NCBI GenBank assembly: GCA_012798115.1
Contig: JAAZNV010000009.1
Span: 74,156-114,224 of the forward strand
Source: a candidate division WWE3 bacterium
Lineage (GTDB): Bacteria; Patescibacteriota; WWE3; UBA101185; UBA10185
Direction of reading: 5' to 3'
Length of the DNA stretch: 40,069 nt
Shown piece after piece: positions 1 to 9,322 of this stretch. The translations under genes and the position numbers were made by a program. The notes under the pieces are model-generated. The model was not told the DNA's origin. It ran no database searches and saw only the letters and a list, made by a program, of their open reading frames with translations. Each line of letters opens with the position of its first letter. The first letter of the stretch is position 1.

Positions 1-1
1 T

Positions 2-292
2 TACAATGACATATTGAGACAAGAATTGACTCAAACACTTGATTTATTTAGAGTTGATAATGCCCTTGAAATCATATGGAAGAGATTGTCTAATTTAGAT
101 AAGCATATAAATGAAAACGAACCTTGGTCCATAAAGGATGAATCTAAGTTGAAAGGAGTTTTGGGATATGAAGTAGGAGAACTTTTGGAAGTTTCCATTC
201 TTCTTTCTCCTTTTATTCCAGATATATCTCAGAATATATTGGATATGTTTAGTAAAAAGGTAAGTGCTTATCCTTTATTTCCAAGAATTTAA
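2..292 (+). CDS. metG: Methionyl-tRNA synthetase, C-terminal fragment (5' end outside window)
   Basis: Frame is open to the window edge; anticodon-binding-domain-like sequence ALEIIWKRLSNLDKHINENEPWSIKD. Confidence 0.75.
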   Translation, partial: YNDILRQELTQTLDLFRVDNALEIIWKRLSNLDKHINENEPWSIKDESKLKGVLGYEVGELLEVSILLSPFIPDISQNILDMFSKKVSAYPLFPRI

Positions 293-749
293 ATGTCAAA
301 AACTCCTCAAAATTTCAAGAATGTAATTAAGTTATTGTCAGATAAACTTAGTGGGTATAAGTATGCTATTAGGGGGACTTCAAGTTTGGTAATGCAAGGG
401 GTAGATATGAACGTAGATGATATAGATATCGTCTGTGATGAGAAATGTTCTAAAGTAGTAAATGATATTCTTAAGGAATACCTTGTTAATGAAGTAAAAT
501 ATAGTGAATCCCCAAAGTTTAAATCTTACTTTGGTAAGTTTGTTATAGATGGTATAAGCGATGAAATAATGGGAAATTGGCAGATTCTCGATACAAAAGG
601 GGATTGGGGTTTATGATGGATCTGGAAGGATTGAAGTAGAATATGAAGGTAAGAAGGTGTATGTTACTCCAATAGATCTAGAACTGGAGTTTTTTGCTAA
701 GATGGGAAGGTGGAACGCCTTTCAGAAGATTAAAAAACAAATAAAACCT
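293..749 (+). pseudogene. Nucleotidyltransferase-like protein disrupted by an apparent +1 frameshift near 595-612
   Basis: ORF 293-616 has a GTSSLVMQG...DDIDIV NTase-like core; the reading continues in another frame as VYDGSGRIEVEYEGKKVYVTPIDLELEFFAKMGRWNAFQKIKKQIK up to the exonuclease start. Confidence 0.6.
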
Positions 750-1667
750 ATGAAAAAAATGCTAATAATTGACACTTACAATTTTCTCCATCGTGCTTAT
801 CATGCTATTCCTAGCACGTTTAGAAGTGCAGATGGTCAGCCAACAAACGCTATTTATGGGTTTACTTCCATGGTTATAAATGTTCTTGATCAAATTAAAC
901 CTGACTATATGGTAGCTGCTTTAGATGGAAGAGAACCAACATTTAGATCTGTAGATTTTACTGCTTATAAAGCACATAGAAAGCCAATGGAAGCTAATCT
1001 TGAATCTCAAATCCCTGCTGTATTTGAAATAATTGACTCTTTTGGGATAAGGAAGATTTTAGTTGAAGGATATGAGGCTGATGATGTGATTGGTACTGTA
1101 GCAACAAAATTCAAAGGTAAGGTTGACATCATTATTGTTTCAAATGATAGGGATTTATGGCAGTTAACTGGAAATGGAGTAATAATTATGGTTCCTGGTA
1201 AAAAAGGGTCTATTGAATGGATGGGCGAAAAGGAAGTAGATGCAAAACTTGGATTTGAAGCTGAAAAGATTGCCGATTATAAGGGTTTAAGAGGAGATCC
1301 AAGTGATAATATTCCCGGTGTATACGGGATTGGGGAAGTTACAGCAACTAACTTGATCAAGAAATTTGGATCAATTGAAAATATATACAAAAATATTAAC
1401 GAGGTTAAACCAGATTCTTTAAAAGAGAAGCTTTTAGATAATTATGAGCAGGCTTTAACATGTAAAAAGTTAGCTAAGATTATTCTTGACGTTCCATTTG
1501 AATTGAGCTTAGAAGATTGTAGATTTAATGCTTTTAACAAAGGTAATGTTGGTGAAGTGCTAAAGAAATACAACTTTAAATCATTGATTAGAAGGCTTGG
1601 ACTGGAAGATGGTTCTGGAAATAATAGAGAAAGTAGTATACCAGACAATCAACTTACTTTATTGTAA
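750..1667 (+). CDS. 5'-3' exonuclease (Pol I N-terminal / FEN-like domain), stand-alone
   Basis: MKKMLIIDTYNFLHRAYHAIPS..., YEADDVIGTVA, SNDRDLWQL, GLRGDPSDNIPGVYGIGEVTA motifs; the provided ORF start at 657 reads into remnants of the upstream gene, so the start is set at ATG 750. Confidence 0.85.
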   Translation: MKKMLIIDTYNFLHRAYHAIPSTFRSADGQPTNAIYGFTSMVINVLDQIKPDYMVAALDGREPTFRSVDFTAYKAHRKPMEANLESQIPAVFEIIDSFGIRKILVEGYEADDVIGTVATKFKGKVDIIIVSNDRDLWQLTGNGVIIMVPGKKGSIEWMGEKEVDAKLGFEAEKIADYKGLRGDPSDNIPGVYGIGEVTATNLIKKFGSIENIYKNINEVKPDSLKEKLLDNYEQALTCKKLAKIILDVPFELSLEDCRFNAFNKGNVGEVLKKYNFKSLIRRLGLEDGSGNNRESSIPDNQLTLL

Positions 1668-1686
1668 GAAGTGCAAGAGAGGTTAG

Positions 1687-2343
1687 ATGATAATGGATAA
1701 TATAAACACTGATGTTAGAACTAAAGCTAAAAAGATTGCCGTTATCCTTAGAAAGGGTAATCCTAATCCTAAAACTGAGCTTATTTATAAGAATGAGTAT
1801 GAATTAGCAGTTTCTGTAATATTATCTGCTCAAACAACAGACAAAAAAGTTAATCAAGTAACTCCTAAATTGTTTAAGAGATACCCAACTTGGGAGAAAC
1901 TGTCTAAAGCTGATATTTTAGATGTTCAACAGCTGATAGGGCAGGTGAACTTTTATAAAGGAAAGTCTGAAAGATTGGTGAAAGCGGGGCAGTTGGTAGT
2001 TTCCAAATTTAAAGGCACCCTCCCTAGATCTTTTGGTGGTCTTATGGAAATACCTGGAGTAGCAAGAAAAAGCGCTAATGTAATAATGCAAGAAGCATGG
2101 GGAGTTGCCGAGGGAATAGTTGTAGATACACATATAGCAAGGGTGTCCAATAGGCTGGGTTTAACTAGTAAGAAAACCCCTGAAAAAATAGAAGAAGATT
2201 TGATGAATGTTATTCCTAAAAAATATTGGAGGAACTTTTCTGGTAGTGCTGTCTTTCATGGAAGATATACGTGTACGGCTAGAAATCCTAAGTGTGGGGA
2301 ATGTACCTTGAATGAGATTTGTCCAAGTGCTTTTAAATTTTAG
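1687..2343 (+). CDS. nth: Endonuclease III
   Basis: HhH motif MEIPGVARKSANVI, VDTHIARVSNRLGL, C-terminal Fe-S cysteines CTARNPKCGECTLNEICP. Confidence 0.9.
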   Translation: MIMDNINTDVRTKAKKIAVILRKGNPNPKTELIYKNEYELAVSVILSAQTTDKKVNQVTPKLFKRYPTWEKLSKADILDVQQLIGQVNFYKGKSERLVKAGQLVVSKFKGTLPRSFGGLMEIPGVARKSANVIMQEAWGVAEGIVVDTHIARVSNRLGLTSKKTPEKIEEDLMNVIPKKYWRNFSGSAVFHGRYTCTARNPKCGECTLNEICPSAFKF

Positions 2344-2891
2344 TTCACCACCTTATAGACATTAATAGTTCCAAAATGCTTTGAGAGATCTTCTTCATAG
2401 TGCCACGTCCCATATTGAGTAAGTCTATAGCTAAAGCTTTGCTCAGGATCTATTTTTATTGATTCTTTTAATTCTTCGTATGTGGAAGTTTTTTGTTTTA
2501 AGAAAATAGCCTTATCTGTTTTATTTGTCCATCTTACAGCTTGGCCTTGAACTGCTCTTGTAGTTTTAGGGGTAAAACCGTTTGAAGTGAACTCAATCTC
2601 TAAAATGCCAACTTCTTCATCTATACTTTGTGTAACTGATTTAAATGGTTCATTTTCTGCTGCTTGATCAGTACTAAAACTTGTGTTGCTTGAATCTTCC
2701 AGTCCGTTTTCTTCTTCTGAAGTTACGTTGAAACTACTTTCGTTTCCAATTCTTGTTAAACTTGTTTCTTTATGTGGCTTTACTCTATAAAAAATTATTA
2801 TTCCAATAAATAAGATTAAAGTAGCTAAACCTATGGTAAATATTGGTTTGTTTCTCTCAGCTAGGTTTTTAATAAATGCCTTAATTGACAT
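2340..2891 (-). CDS. Membrane-anchored cupredoxin-like domain protein
   Basis: N-terminal TM; C-terminal EIEFTSNGFTPKTTRAVQGQAVRWTNKT...GTWHYEEDLSKHFGTINV resembles cupredoxin folds. Confidence 0.6.
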   Translation of the reverse strand: MSIKAFIKNLAERNKPIFTIGLATLILFIGIIIFYRVKPHKETSLTRIGNESSFNVTSEEENGLEDSSNTSFSTDQAAENEPFKSVTQSIDEEVGILEIEFTSNGFTPKTTRAVQGQAVRWTNKTDKAIFLKQKTSTYEELKESIKIDPEQSFSYRLTQYGTWHYEEDLSKHFGTINVYKVVN

Positions 2892-2933
2892 GTTGTTTAC
2901 GATTCGCTGCTTGTTTGGTAATCAGACAACTTG

Positions 2934-3929
2934 CTACACTATTGAGCTAACTATATCTTTTATCAGCTCCTTGTTTACTATATATCTTGGTGGTTTTTTA
3001 TCAACCAGAACGTCTATTACATTTTCTACAGCCATTCTAGCCATTTGAATTCGTGCTTCCCATGTTGCACTAGCAATATGTGGAGTAAGAACAACATTTT
3101 TAAGTTTTAGCAAATCTGGGTGTATATGTGGTTCATTTTCAAACACATCCAAAGCAGCACCTGCTATAATTCCTTCCTTGAGTGCTGTGACTAATGCATT
3201 TTCATCAATAATCGGACCTCTTGATGTGTTTATGAGGATTGAAAGGGGCTTCATAAGCTTGAGTTGATCATGATCAATCATATGTTTTGTTTCTTCAGTT
3301 AGATTTACATGGATCGAGACTACATCACTATTAGTTAGGAGGTAGTCAAGGCTAACTTTTTCTGCATCCAATAAGTTCTCTCCTTCTGGATGAGATATCA
3401 CATCAGTATACAAAATCCTCATATTGAGTCCATTTTTGGCCATTCTAGCAAAGAATTGTCCTATCCTACCAAATCCAATAATACCTAGTGTTTTATTCAT
3501 AAATTTAGGACCAATAAATGCCATTGGGTCCCAATACTCATACCTTTTTGCCCTGCAAAACCTGTCTGCTTCTGCAACTCTTCTACCTAAGGACATCATA
3601 AGAGCAAAAGAATGCTCAGCAACAGCTTCTGTTAAATCTCCAGGAGTATTTCCTACATAAATGTTCTTTCTTGTAGCTGCATCTAAGTCAATATGATCGT
3701 ATCCCACTGAATACGCAGCAATAACCTTTAGATTATCTGCATGTTCTATTATCTCTTTGCTTATTTGATCTGGAATAACTGGAATAATTGCATCTACATC
3801 TTTTACTGCTCTCTTTAATTCCTCTCTTGATAGGGGAGGGCCTTTTCTATAATCTATCTCAATTTCCTTGTGTTCTTTTAATAAGTTTATTCCAACTTGT
3901 GGTATTTCTCTTGTTATTAATACTTTCAT
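2934..3929 (-). CDS. D-isomer specific 2-hydroxyacid dehydrogenase (glyoxylate reductase-like)
   Basis: LGIIGFGRIGQFFARMAK, NTSRGPIIDENAL, AALDVFENEP, LTPHIASAT motifs. Confidence 0.9.
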   Translation of the reverse strand: MKVLITREIPQVGINLLKEHKEIEIDYRKGPPLSREELKRAVKDVDAIIPVIPDQISKEIIEHADNLKVIAAYSVGYDHIDLDAATRKNIYVGNTPGDLTEAVAEHSFALMMSLGRRVAEADRFCRAKRYEYWDPMAFIGPKFMNKTLGIIGFGRIGQFFARMAKNGLNMRILYTDVISHPEGENLLDAEKVSLDYLLTNSDVVSIHVNLTEETKHMIDHDQLKLMKPLSILINTSRGPIIDENALVTALKEGIIAGAALDVFENEPHIHPDLLKLKNVVLTPHIASATWEARIQMARMAVENVIDVLVDKKPPRYIVNKELIKDIVSSIV

Positions 3930-3961
3930 AGGCAGTTTAACTATTTGTTTCTAATCTTAAC

Positions 3962-4921
3962 TTAAATTAGTTTAGAAACAACTTCTTCCATCTTTTCCTT
4001 TGTGTAAAGACCTGTTCCTACACTTTCTTTTGTTATCTCCCCACTGGCATTGACAACACCCCATGCTAAAGCCTCCTTTAAAGCTTTTTTATGGAAAATT
4101 GCAGATACAAAACCAGATGAAAAAGCATCTCCAGCACCAGTTTTGTCAACAACTTGGTTTCCATCAGTGTAAGAATTAACGCTAACTAAATTTTCTCCAT
4201 CAAACGCACTAACTCCTTTATCCCCATCTGTTATCACTGACATTTTTACACCCATTTTGTGTAAGTTAATGTGCATTTGAGCTAATGGTTTTTCGCCCGT
4301 TATTTTTAAGGTTTCTTCCATGTTTAAAATAAGTATATCTGTTACTTCTAGAAATTGCTTTAGAGTCTCAATCCCGGATTTCATTTGATATGTTCCAGGA
4401 TTAAATACAACCCCAATTCCAATATTAGATTTTATATATTTAATTAACTCTTTCTGAAATGGTTCAAAACCTTTTCCAATAGATGTGTAGTAGAGAAGTT
4501 TAGGTTTAGGCCAGTTTCTTATTTGATATATTCTTTTTCCATGGTAAGAAAATATAGTTCTTTCTCCGTTGTATACGATTATAGAGTGAACATCTGTTGG
4601 AGTCCCAGGATTTCTTACGCAATAACTTGTATCTATGTTTTGTATATTTAACTCGTTGATTATTCTTTGAGAATTAGGATCGTCCCCAATTTCAGAATAC
4701 ATTGATGCTTGCAAGCCTAGATAGTTACACCCTACAGCAACGTTTAAAGCATTTCCTGCTATTGAAGTTTCAAATTGCTCTACTGGGATTTTACTTCCAT
4801 GAATGAAGCATATCTCAGGTTTTTCTGTGTCACTAATCTTTACCTCATCAGCTTTTGATATATACATTGTTAAATCTATTCCACAGTCTCCAATTGTTAA
4901 TATATCTATACTTTTTATCAT
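3962..4921 (-). CDS. PfkB-family carbohydrate kinase
   Basis: GGN-type start region (AGNALNVAVGCNYLG), DKTGAGDAFSSGF signature. Confidence 0.88.
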   Translation of the reverse strand: MIKSIDILTIGDCGIDLTMYISKADEVKISDTEKPEICFIHGSKIPVEQFETSIAGNALNVAVGCNYLGLQASMYSEIGDDPNSQRIINELNIQNIDTSYCVRNPGTPTDVHSIIVYNGERTIFSYHGKRIYQIRNWPKPKLLYYTSIGKGFEPFQKELIKYIKSNIGIGVVFNPGTYQMKSGIETLKQFLEVTDILILNMEETLKITGEKPLAQMHINLHKMGVKMSVITDGDKGVSAFDGENLVSVNSYTDGNQVVDKTGAGDAFSSGFVSAIFHKKALKEALAWGVVNASGEITKESVGTGLYTKEKMEEVVSKLI

Positions 4922-5925
4922 TTTTTGTTCTCCTTAAGTGATCTCAAAACCTGTTCTTCTATATGATGAGAACTTATTCCATATTTGTCTTTTAGCTCCT
5001 CATAGCCTCCAGACTCTCCAAATGTATCATTAACTCCAATTCTTAATACTTTAGTGGGTAGACTCTCACTTAAAAGTTCTGATACTGCTCCTCCCAACCC
5101 TCCTATTACTTGATGCTCTTCTACAGTTACGATAAGTCTTGTTTTTTTGGCTGATTTTAATATTGTATTTGCATCTAATGGTTTTATCGTGGGTGAAGAA
5201 ATAACTTCTGCTTCTATATTATATTTCGCTCTTAAATTTCTTGCTGCTATCAAAGTGTCATAAACCATTGAGCCACATGAAATTATTGAAACATCCTTTC
5301 CTTCTATAAGAACTTCTGCCCTCCCAATTTTAAAAGGGGTATCTTTAGTTGTTATTATTGGAGTCTCAGCCTTTGAAAACCTTAAGTAAACTGGACCTTT
5401 ATGCTGTGTTATCTCTTTTACAGCTTTTTTAGTTTGTTCATAATCTATTGTGTTTATTACTGTTATGTTTGGAAGAACTCTTGTAATTGCAATGTCCTCA
5501 AGAGATTCTGCAGATAATCCATCAGGGCCATTAGAAAATCCTGCATGTGATCCTATTATCTTTACATTTGAATTTGTAGAACAAATTGATAGTTTGATTT
5601 GATCCCATGCTCTTGATGTTAAAAACACTGCATGGGAGACGATAAATGGTATTTTTCCGTTTATAGACAATCCAAAAGCAATGGAACACATATTTTGTTC
5701 TGCAATTCCTACTTGAATAAATCTTTGCGGATACTTCTTAGCAAACTCACTCAATTTTACAGAATTTGCTAGATCAGCTGCTAAGACAACAACATTTTCG
5801 TTTGACTGTGCTATCTCAACTATTCCTTCCCCAAAACCTTCTCTAGGAGATTTAACATCCACATTCTTTGAAAAAAGGTTTTGGTTTAACTTAAGCTTTG
5901 GGTTGAGCATGGGCAGTTTTAACAA
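4918..5925 (-). CDS. Transketolase, C-terminal subunit
   Basis: VVLAADLANSVKLSEFAKKYPQRFIQVGIAEQNMCSIAFGLSINGKIPF..., EEHQVIGGLGGAVSELL. Confidence 0.88.
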   Translation of the reverse strand: MLKLPMLNPKLKLNQNLFSKNVDVKSPREGFGEGIVEIAQSNENVVVLAADLANSVKLSEFAKKYPQRFIQVGIAEQNMCSIAFGLSINGKIPFIVSHAVFLTSRAWDQIKLSICSTNSNVKIIGSHAGFSNGPDGLSAESLEDIAITRVLPNITVINTIDYEQTKKAVKEITQHKGPVYLRFSKAETPIITTKDTPFKIGRAEVLIEGKDVSIISCGSMVYDTLIAARNLRAKYNIEAEVISSPTIKPLDANTILKSAKKTRLIVTVEEHQVIGGLGGAVSELLSESLPTKVLRIGVNDTFGESGGYEELKDKYGISSHHIEEQVLRSLKENKK

Positions 5926-5926
5926 A

Positions 5927-6463
5927 TTATTCGCTACATTCTTCGTTTTTTATTATCTTATCAAATTTAATTTGCCAGTCGGTTCTAGATATCGAAACCA
6001 TATCAACAGCAACGTTTTTTAATGGCTCTTTACTGCATGAATCTCCTTGCTCTGTTTCTTCAACTTGTACAACTATCTTTTTAGATTTGCTGTCTCCGTA
6101 GACCTTTCTAATTTTTATCTTATGACCAGTTTCTTCATTAGTTCCAGAAGACACTGCTAAAATAAATTCTTTTTCAAAGTTTACTTTATCTTTTAGTTCA
6201 AGAAGACCACTACTATCCACTAAATTTAAGAATTGACTAAGCTCTTCTTCACTCTTTATTACCCACCTTTGTTTTTCTAATATTTTATCTGTGTCTACGA
6301 CTGTTGGAAATCCTCCTAACCTTCTTATAGTAGGTCCTTTATTAAACTTAGGTAGTTTTATTTCTCCTTGAAGTAGGAAATATCCTGCTCCAAGTATCAA
6401 GCCAACTATTATTACAAGCGGTATTAAACTTACCTTTAACTCTGCTCTTTGTTTGTCTTGCAT
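5927..6463 (-). CDS. Membrane-anchored hypothetical protein (possibly PrcB-C-like)
   Basis: Single N-terminal TM; soluble domain WVIKSEEELSQFLNLV...; family assignment weak. Confidence 0.5.
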   Translation of the reverse strand: MQDKQRAELKVSLIPLVIIVGLILGAGYFLLQGEIKLPKFNKGPTIRRLGGFPTVVDTDKILEKQRWVIKSEEELSQFLNLVDSSGLLELKDKVNFEKEFILAVSSGTNEETGHKIKIRKVYGDSKSKKIVVQVEETEQGDSCSKEPLKNVAVDMVSISRTDWQIKFDKIIKNEECSE

Positions 6464-6479
6464 ATTTATATTTCCTCCT

Positions 6480-7328
6480 CTAAATAATTGAACTTAACTC
6501 TTCCTTTGCTTGCCTTGCCTGAGACCTTGTTGGAATCTTACCATGCCATTCGTATTTGTTCTCCATAAATTTTACACCCTCTCCAGGTATTGTATGTGCA
6601 ATTATAGCAGTTGGGCGTTGATTTACACTTTTTGCCATCCTACAGGCACTGATTATCTCTTGTATATTATGACCATCTATTTCTATTACAAACCAGTTAA
6701 AACTTTCTAACTTATCTTTTAAGTCTTCTAGTGGCATTACATCTTCTGTATTTCCATCGCTTTGAATATTGTTTCTGTCAATTATCCATGTGATGTTATT
6801 TAGTTTTTTACTGGGGGCAAACATTGCTGCCTCCCAAATTTGCCCTTCGTTTAGCTCTCCATCTCCGGTCATACAATAAATTCTGTATCCTTTCTTATCC
6901 ATTTTTTCTGATATAGCAATTCCTATTGCTTGAGATAATCCTTGCCCTAGCGATCCACTAGAGTTTTCTATTCCAGGTAAGGATTTATACTTTGGATGTC
7001 CTTGGAGTCTAGAATTCATCTTTCTTAATGTCCAGAGCTCTTTTGATGGAAAAAAACCTCTTTCGGATAAAGTTGCATACCAAATAGGGCATATATGACC
7101 ATTGGATAGTATAAATCTATCTCTGTCTTTCTTTTCTGGATGCTTTGGGTCTAAGTTTAAAACATTGAAATACAAAGCTGTAAAAATTTCTGCTGTTCCT
7201 AAAGATCCTGCTGTATGTCCGGATTTGGCTTCTACAAGCATATCTATTACTGTTTGTTTTAGATTTTTGGATATTTTGTATAAGTCTTCTATGCTTAAAT
7301 TACGTATGTTTTTCTTTAATTTGGGCAT
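6480..7328 (-). CDS. Transketolase, N-terminal subunit
   Basis: GHTAGSLGTAEIFTALYFNVL, SSGSLGQGLSQAIG, TPP-binding GDGELNEGQIWEAAMFA. Confidence 0.9.
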   Translation of the reverse strand: MPKLKKNIRNLSIEDLYKISKNLKQTVIDMLVEAKSGHTAGSLGTAEIFTALYFNVLNLDPKHPEKKDRDRFILSNGHICPIWYATLSERGFFPSKELWTLRKMNSRLQGHPKYKSLPGIENSSGSLGQGLSQAIGIAISEKMDKKGYRIYCMTGDGELNEGQIWEAAMFAPSKKLNNITWIIDRNNIQSDGNTEDVMPLEDLKDKLESFNWFVIEIDGHNIQEIISACRMAKSVNQRPTAIIAHTIPGEGVKFMENKYEWHGKIPTRSQARQAKEELSSII

Positions 7329-7448
7329 TAGGATGAGTATAAAAGTTTTAGATTTTAATTACAAGATAAGTTGGGGGATTTGACTAATTATCTTTTTTAC
7401 TGTAGCGTATCCTATGCGAAATGCAGACCAACTTAAGTCTGGTGGAGG

Positions 7449-7597
7449 AGAGAGACTCTCCCTCTCTTGTCTCTTTATTGGTAATAGGTAAAGTAAATTA
7501 GTGTTGGTGCAGGCTTGAGGTTGGAGCGTTTCGGAGGGTGATGGGGGGAGATTCACAGCAAACTTTACATGTAGACCTTGTACTGTGAGTCTCTCCC
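7449..7597. ncRNA. Candidate structured RNA or leader between the LOG gene and tkt-N (strand unresolved)
   Basis: 15-bp stem (with G-U pairs) GGGGGAGATTCACAG 7544-7558 / CTGTGAGTCTCTCCC 7583-7597; an alternative partner GAGAGACTC lies near 7451-7461; no credible ORF. Confidence 0.35.
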
Positions 7598-7626
7598 TAA
7601 GTTTTGTTTATTCCTTTAAGCTTTAC

Positions 7627-8223
7627 CTATTTTCTGCCTTGTTCTATCTCCTTTACGATTTTTAGAACTTCTTGAGGTGTGTTGCATATACTTAAGAGTT
7701 CTCTTTCTCCAAGTTTTAATATCATATTTCTTTCTATGGTGTCTAAAATATCGTTCCAAAAGCTGCCAAATAATATTATTGGTTTGTTATTTGGCTCATG
7801 TATCCAAGAACTTATCCAAGTCATCCCAAACTCACTTAGCGTTCCAATACTTCCTTTAAATATAATATGAACGTCTGTAGTTTGGAGCATTACTTTTGTT
7901 CTATCAAAGTAATCTAATGTTTTGACCTCTAAATCGTAATTATTTTCCTTATCAGCACCTTCATAATGCCTTTTTGGTTTATTGGGGTAGTAAGTTACAG
8001 CTAATACTTTCCCCCCTCCTGCATGAGCTCCTTTTGTGGATGCTCTCATAACGCCAGGACCTCCACCATTTACTACAGTATAGCCATTTTCAGCAAGAAT
8101 TTTGGCTGTTTCAAAAGCTTGAATATATGGTTCTTCATTCTCAATCCATGCAGAACCACCAAGAAAACATATGGTTAAGGGTTTTTTATTTTTTATATCG
8201 CTAATTGTTAATAGTTGATCCAT
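7627..8223 (-). CDS. LOG-family (lysine decarboxylase-like) protein
   Basis: ICFLGGSAW, VVNGGGPGVMRASTKGAHAGGGKVLAV, GSIGTLSEFGMTW. Confidence 0.85.
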   Translation of the reverse strand: MDQLLTISDIKNKKPLTICFLGGSAWIENEEPYIQAFETAKILAENGYTVVNGGGPGVMRASTKGAHAGGGKVLAVTYYPNKPKRHYEGADKENNYDLEVKTLDYFDRTKVMLQTTDVHIIFKGSIGTLSEFGMTWISSWIHEPNNKPIILFGSFWNDILDTIERNMILKLGERELLSICNTPQEVLKIVKEIEQGRK

Positions 8224-8875
8224 GGGCAGCTTTTATGAACTCAAGAACTTTATTTCTTGGATTTTCTGAATTAAATATTGCAGAACCAATAATAACATTA
8301 TCAACCCCTGTCTTTAAAACTTGAGTAAGATTAGTGGTATTTACACCCCCATCTATTTGAGTTTTTATTGTAGGGTAGGTGAGCTTGAATCTTTTAATCT
8401 TCTCCAAAACTTCTGGTATAAAGTCATTTCCTTGTTTGCCAGGAACCACACTCATGAATTGAACCAAATCAATTTTGTTTATTAAGGGACCGATTATATT
8501 AGGTTCCTGATTGTAGTTTAATGAAACTCCAACTTTATACCCAATATTTTTTGCAGTTTTTATAAAACACTTTAGTTGTCTTATGCTTACTACTTGAGTA
8601 ATTACTGTGTTCACATTAGGTATTATTCTCGTGACAAAGGGACTAAGCATTAAAGAAGATATCAGGTATTTTGAGGGGTTTTTAACCATAAAGTGTAAAC
8701 TAAGTGTAGACTTTGTGTTTAATGATTTAAGTTTTTCTATATTTAAAAATGTTTTTCCTTCTACTAGTTTTCCATCAGCAATATCAATTTGTATTTCTGA
8801 AGAAGCACCGTCTACACTTACTATCCTTTCTACGGCTTTTTCAAATTTTTCTTCTAGAATTCCTGGAATTATCAT
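8201..8875 (-). CDS. rpe: Ribulose-phosphate 3-epimerase
   Basis: QIDIADGKLVEG, LHFMVKNPSKY, VVPGKQGNDFIPEVLEKI, QIDGGVN. Confidence 0.8.
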   Translation of the reverse strand: MIIPGILEEKFEKAVERIVSVDGASSEIQIDIADGKLVEGKTFLNIEKLKSLNTKSTLSLHFMVKNPSKYLISSLMLSPFVTRIIPNVNTVITQVVSIRQLKCFIKTAKNIGYKVGVSLNYNQEPNIIGPLINKIDLVQFMSVVPGKQGNDFIPEVLEKIKRFKLTYPTIKTQIDGGVNTTNLTQVLKTGVDNVIIGSAIFNSENPRNKVLEFIKAAHGSTINN

Positions 8876-9322
8876 TTACGCATTACTTTCTATGTCTTTT
8901 ATCTTTTGTAATCTTCTTAAATGTCTTTCCTCGCTGCTAAATGGGGTATTCAACCATGTTATTGTTGCTTTTAGCGCTTGTTTCTTACTTATATAATCAG
9001 AAGGTAGGGCTAGTATGTTTGAGTTATCATCGTTTCTTGAAGATTTTGCATGATTTGCAGTCCAAGATAATGTTGTTCTTATACCTTTAAATTTGTTGGT
9101 TGTTATGCTTACTCCCACACCATTTCCACATATTATTATTCCCTTGTTTTGGTCATTTTCCTGAACTTTTTCGGCTATAATATGAGCAAAATCAGGGTAA
9201 TCATCATTTAAATTCAGCTCTTTTGGCCCTAAGTCTTTTACCTCATAACCTTTCTTAGTCAAATTGTTTAGAATGTATTTTTTTAAATTAAAACCCCTGT
9301 GGTCTGAAGATATATATATCAT
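8876..9322 (-). CDS. rpiB: Ribose 5-phosphate isomerase B
   Basis: MIYISSDHRGFNLKKYI, DLGP, DYPDFAHIIAEKV, GIIICGNGVGVSITTNKFKGIR. Confidence 0.88.
   Translation of the reverse strand: MIYISSDHRGFNLKKYILNNLTKKGYEVKDLGPKELNLNDDYPDFAHIIAEKVQENDQNKGIIICGNGVGVSITTNKFKGIRTTLSWTANHAKSSRNDDNSNILALPSDYISKKQALKATITWLNTPFSSEERHLRRLQKIKDIESNA

Noticed and set aside
657-749. N-terminal extension of the exonuclease in the ORF track
   Set aside because: Matches the continuation of the frameshifted nucleotidyltransferase; the exonuclease start is more likely ATG 750 or 759
7443-7470. Possible tRNA/tmRNA 3' end on the minus strand (AGAGA-GGGAGAG-TCTCT-CTCCTCCACCA)
   Set aside because: Has a 5-bp stem, 7-nt loop and CCA, but the loop lacks TTCRA and no matching 5' acceptor strand or tag ORF was found
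7359-7556. 65-aa minus-strand ORF upstream of tkt-N
   Set aside because: Low-complexity translation of a structured non-coding gap; no start-site support
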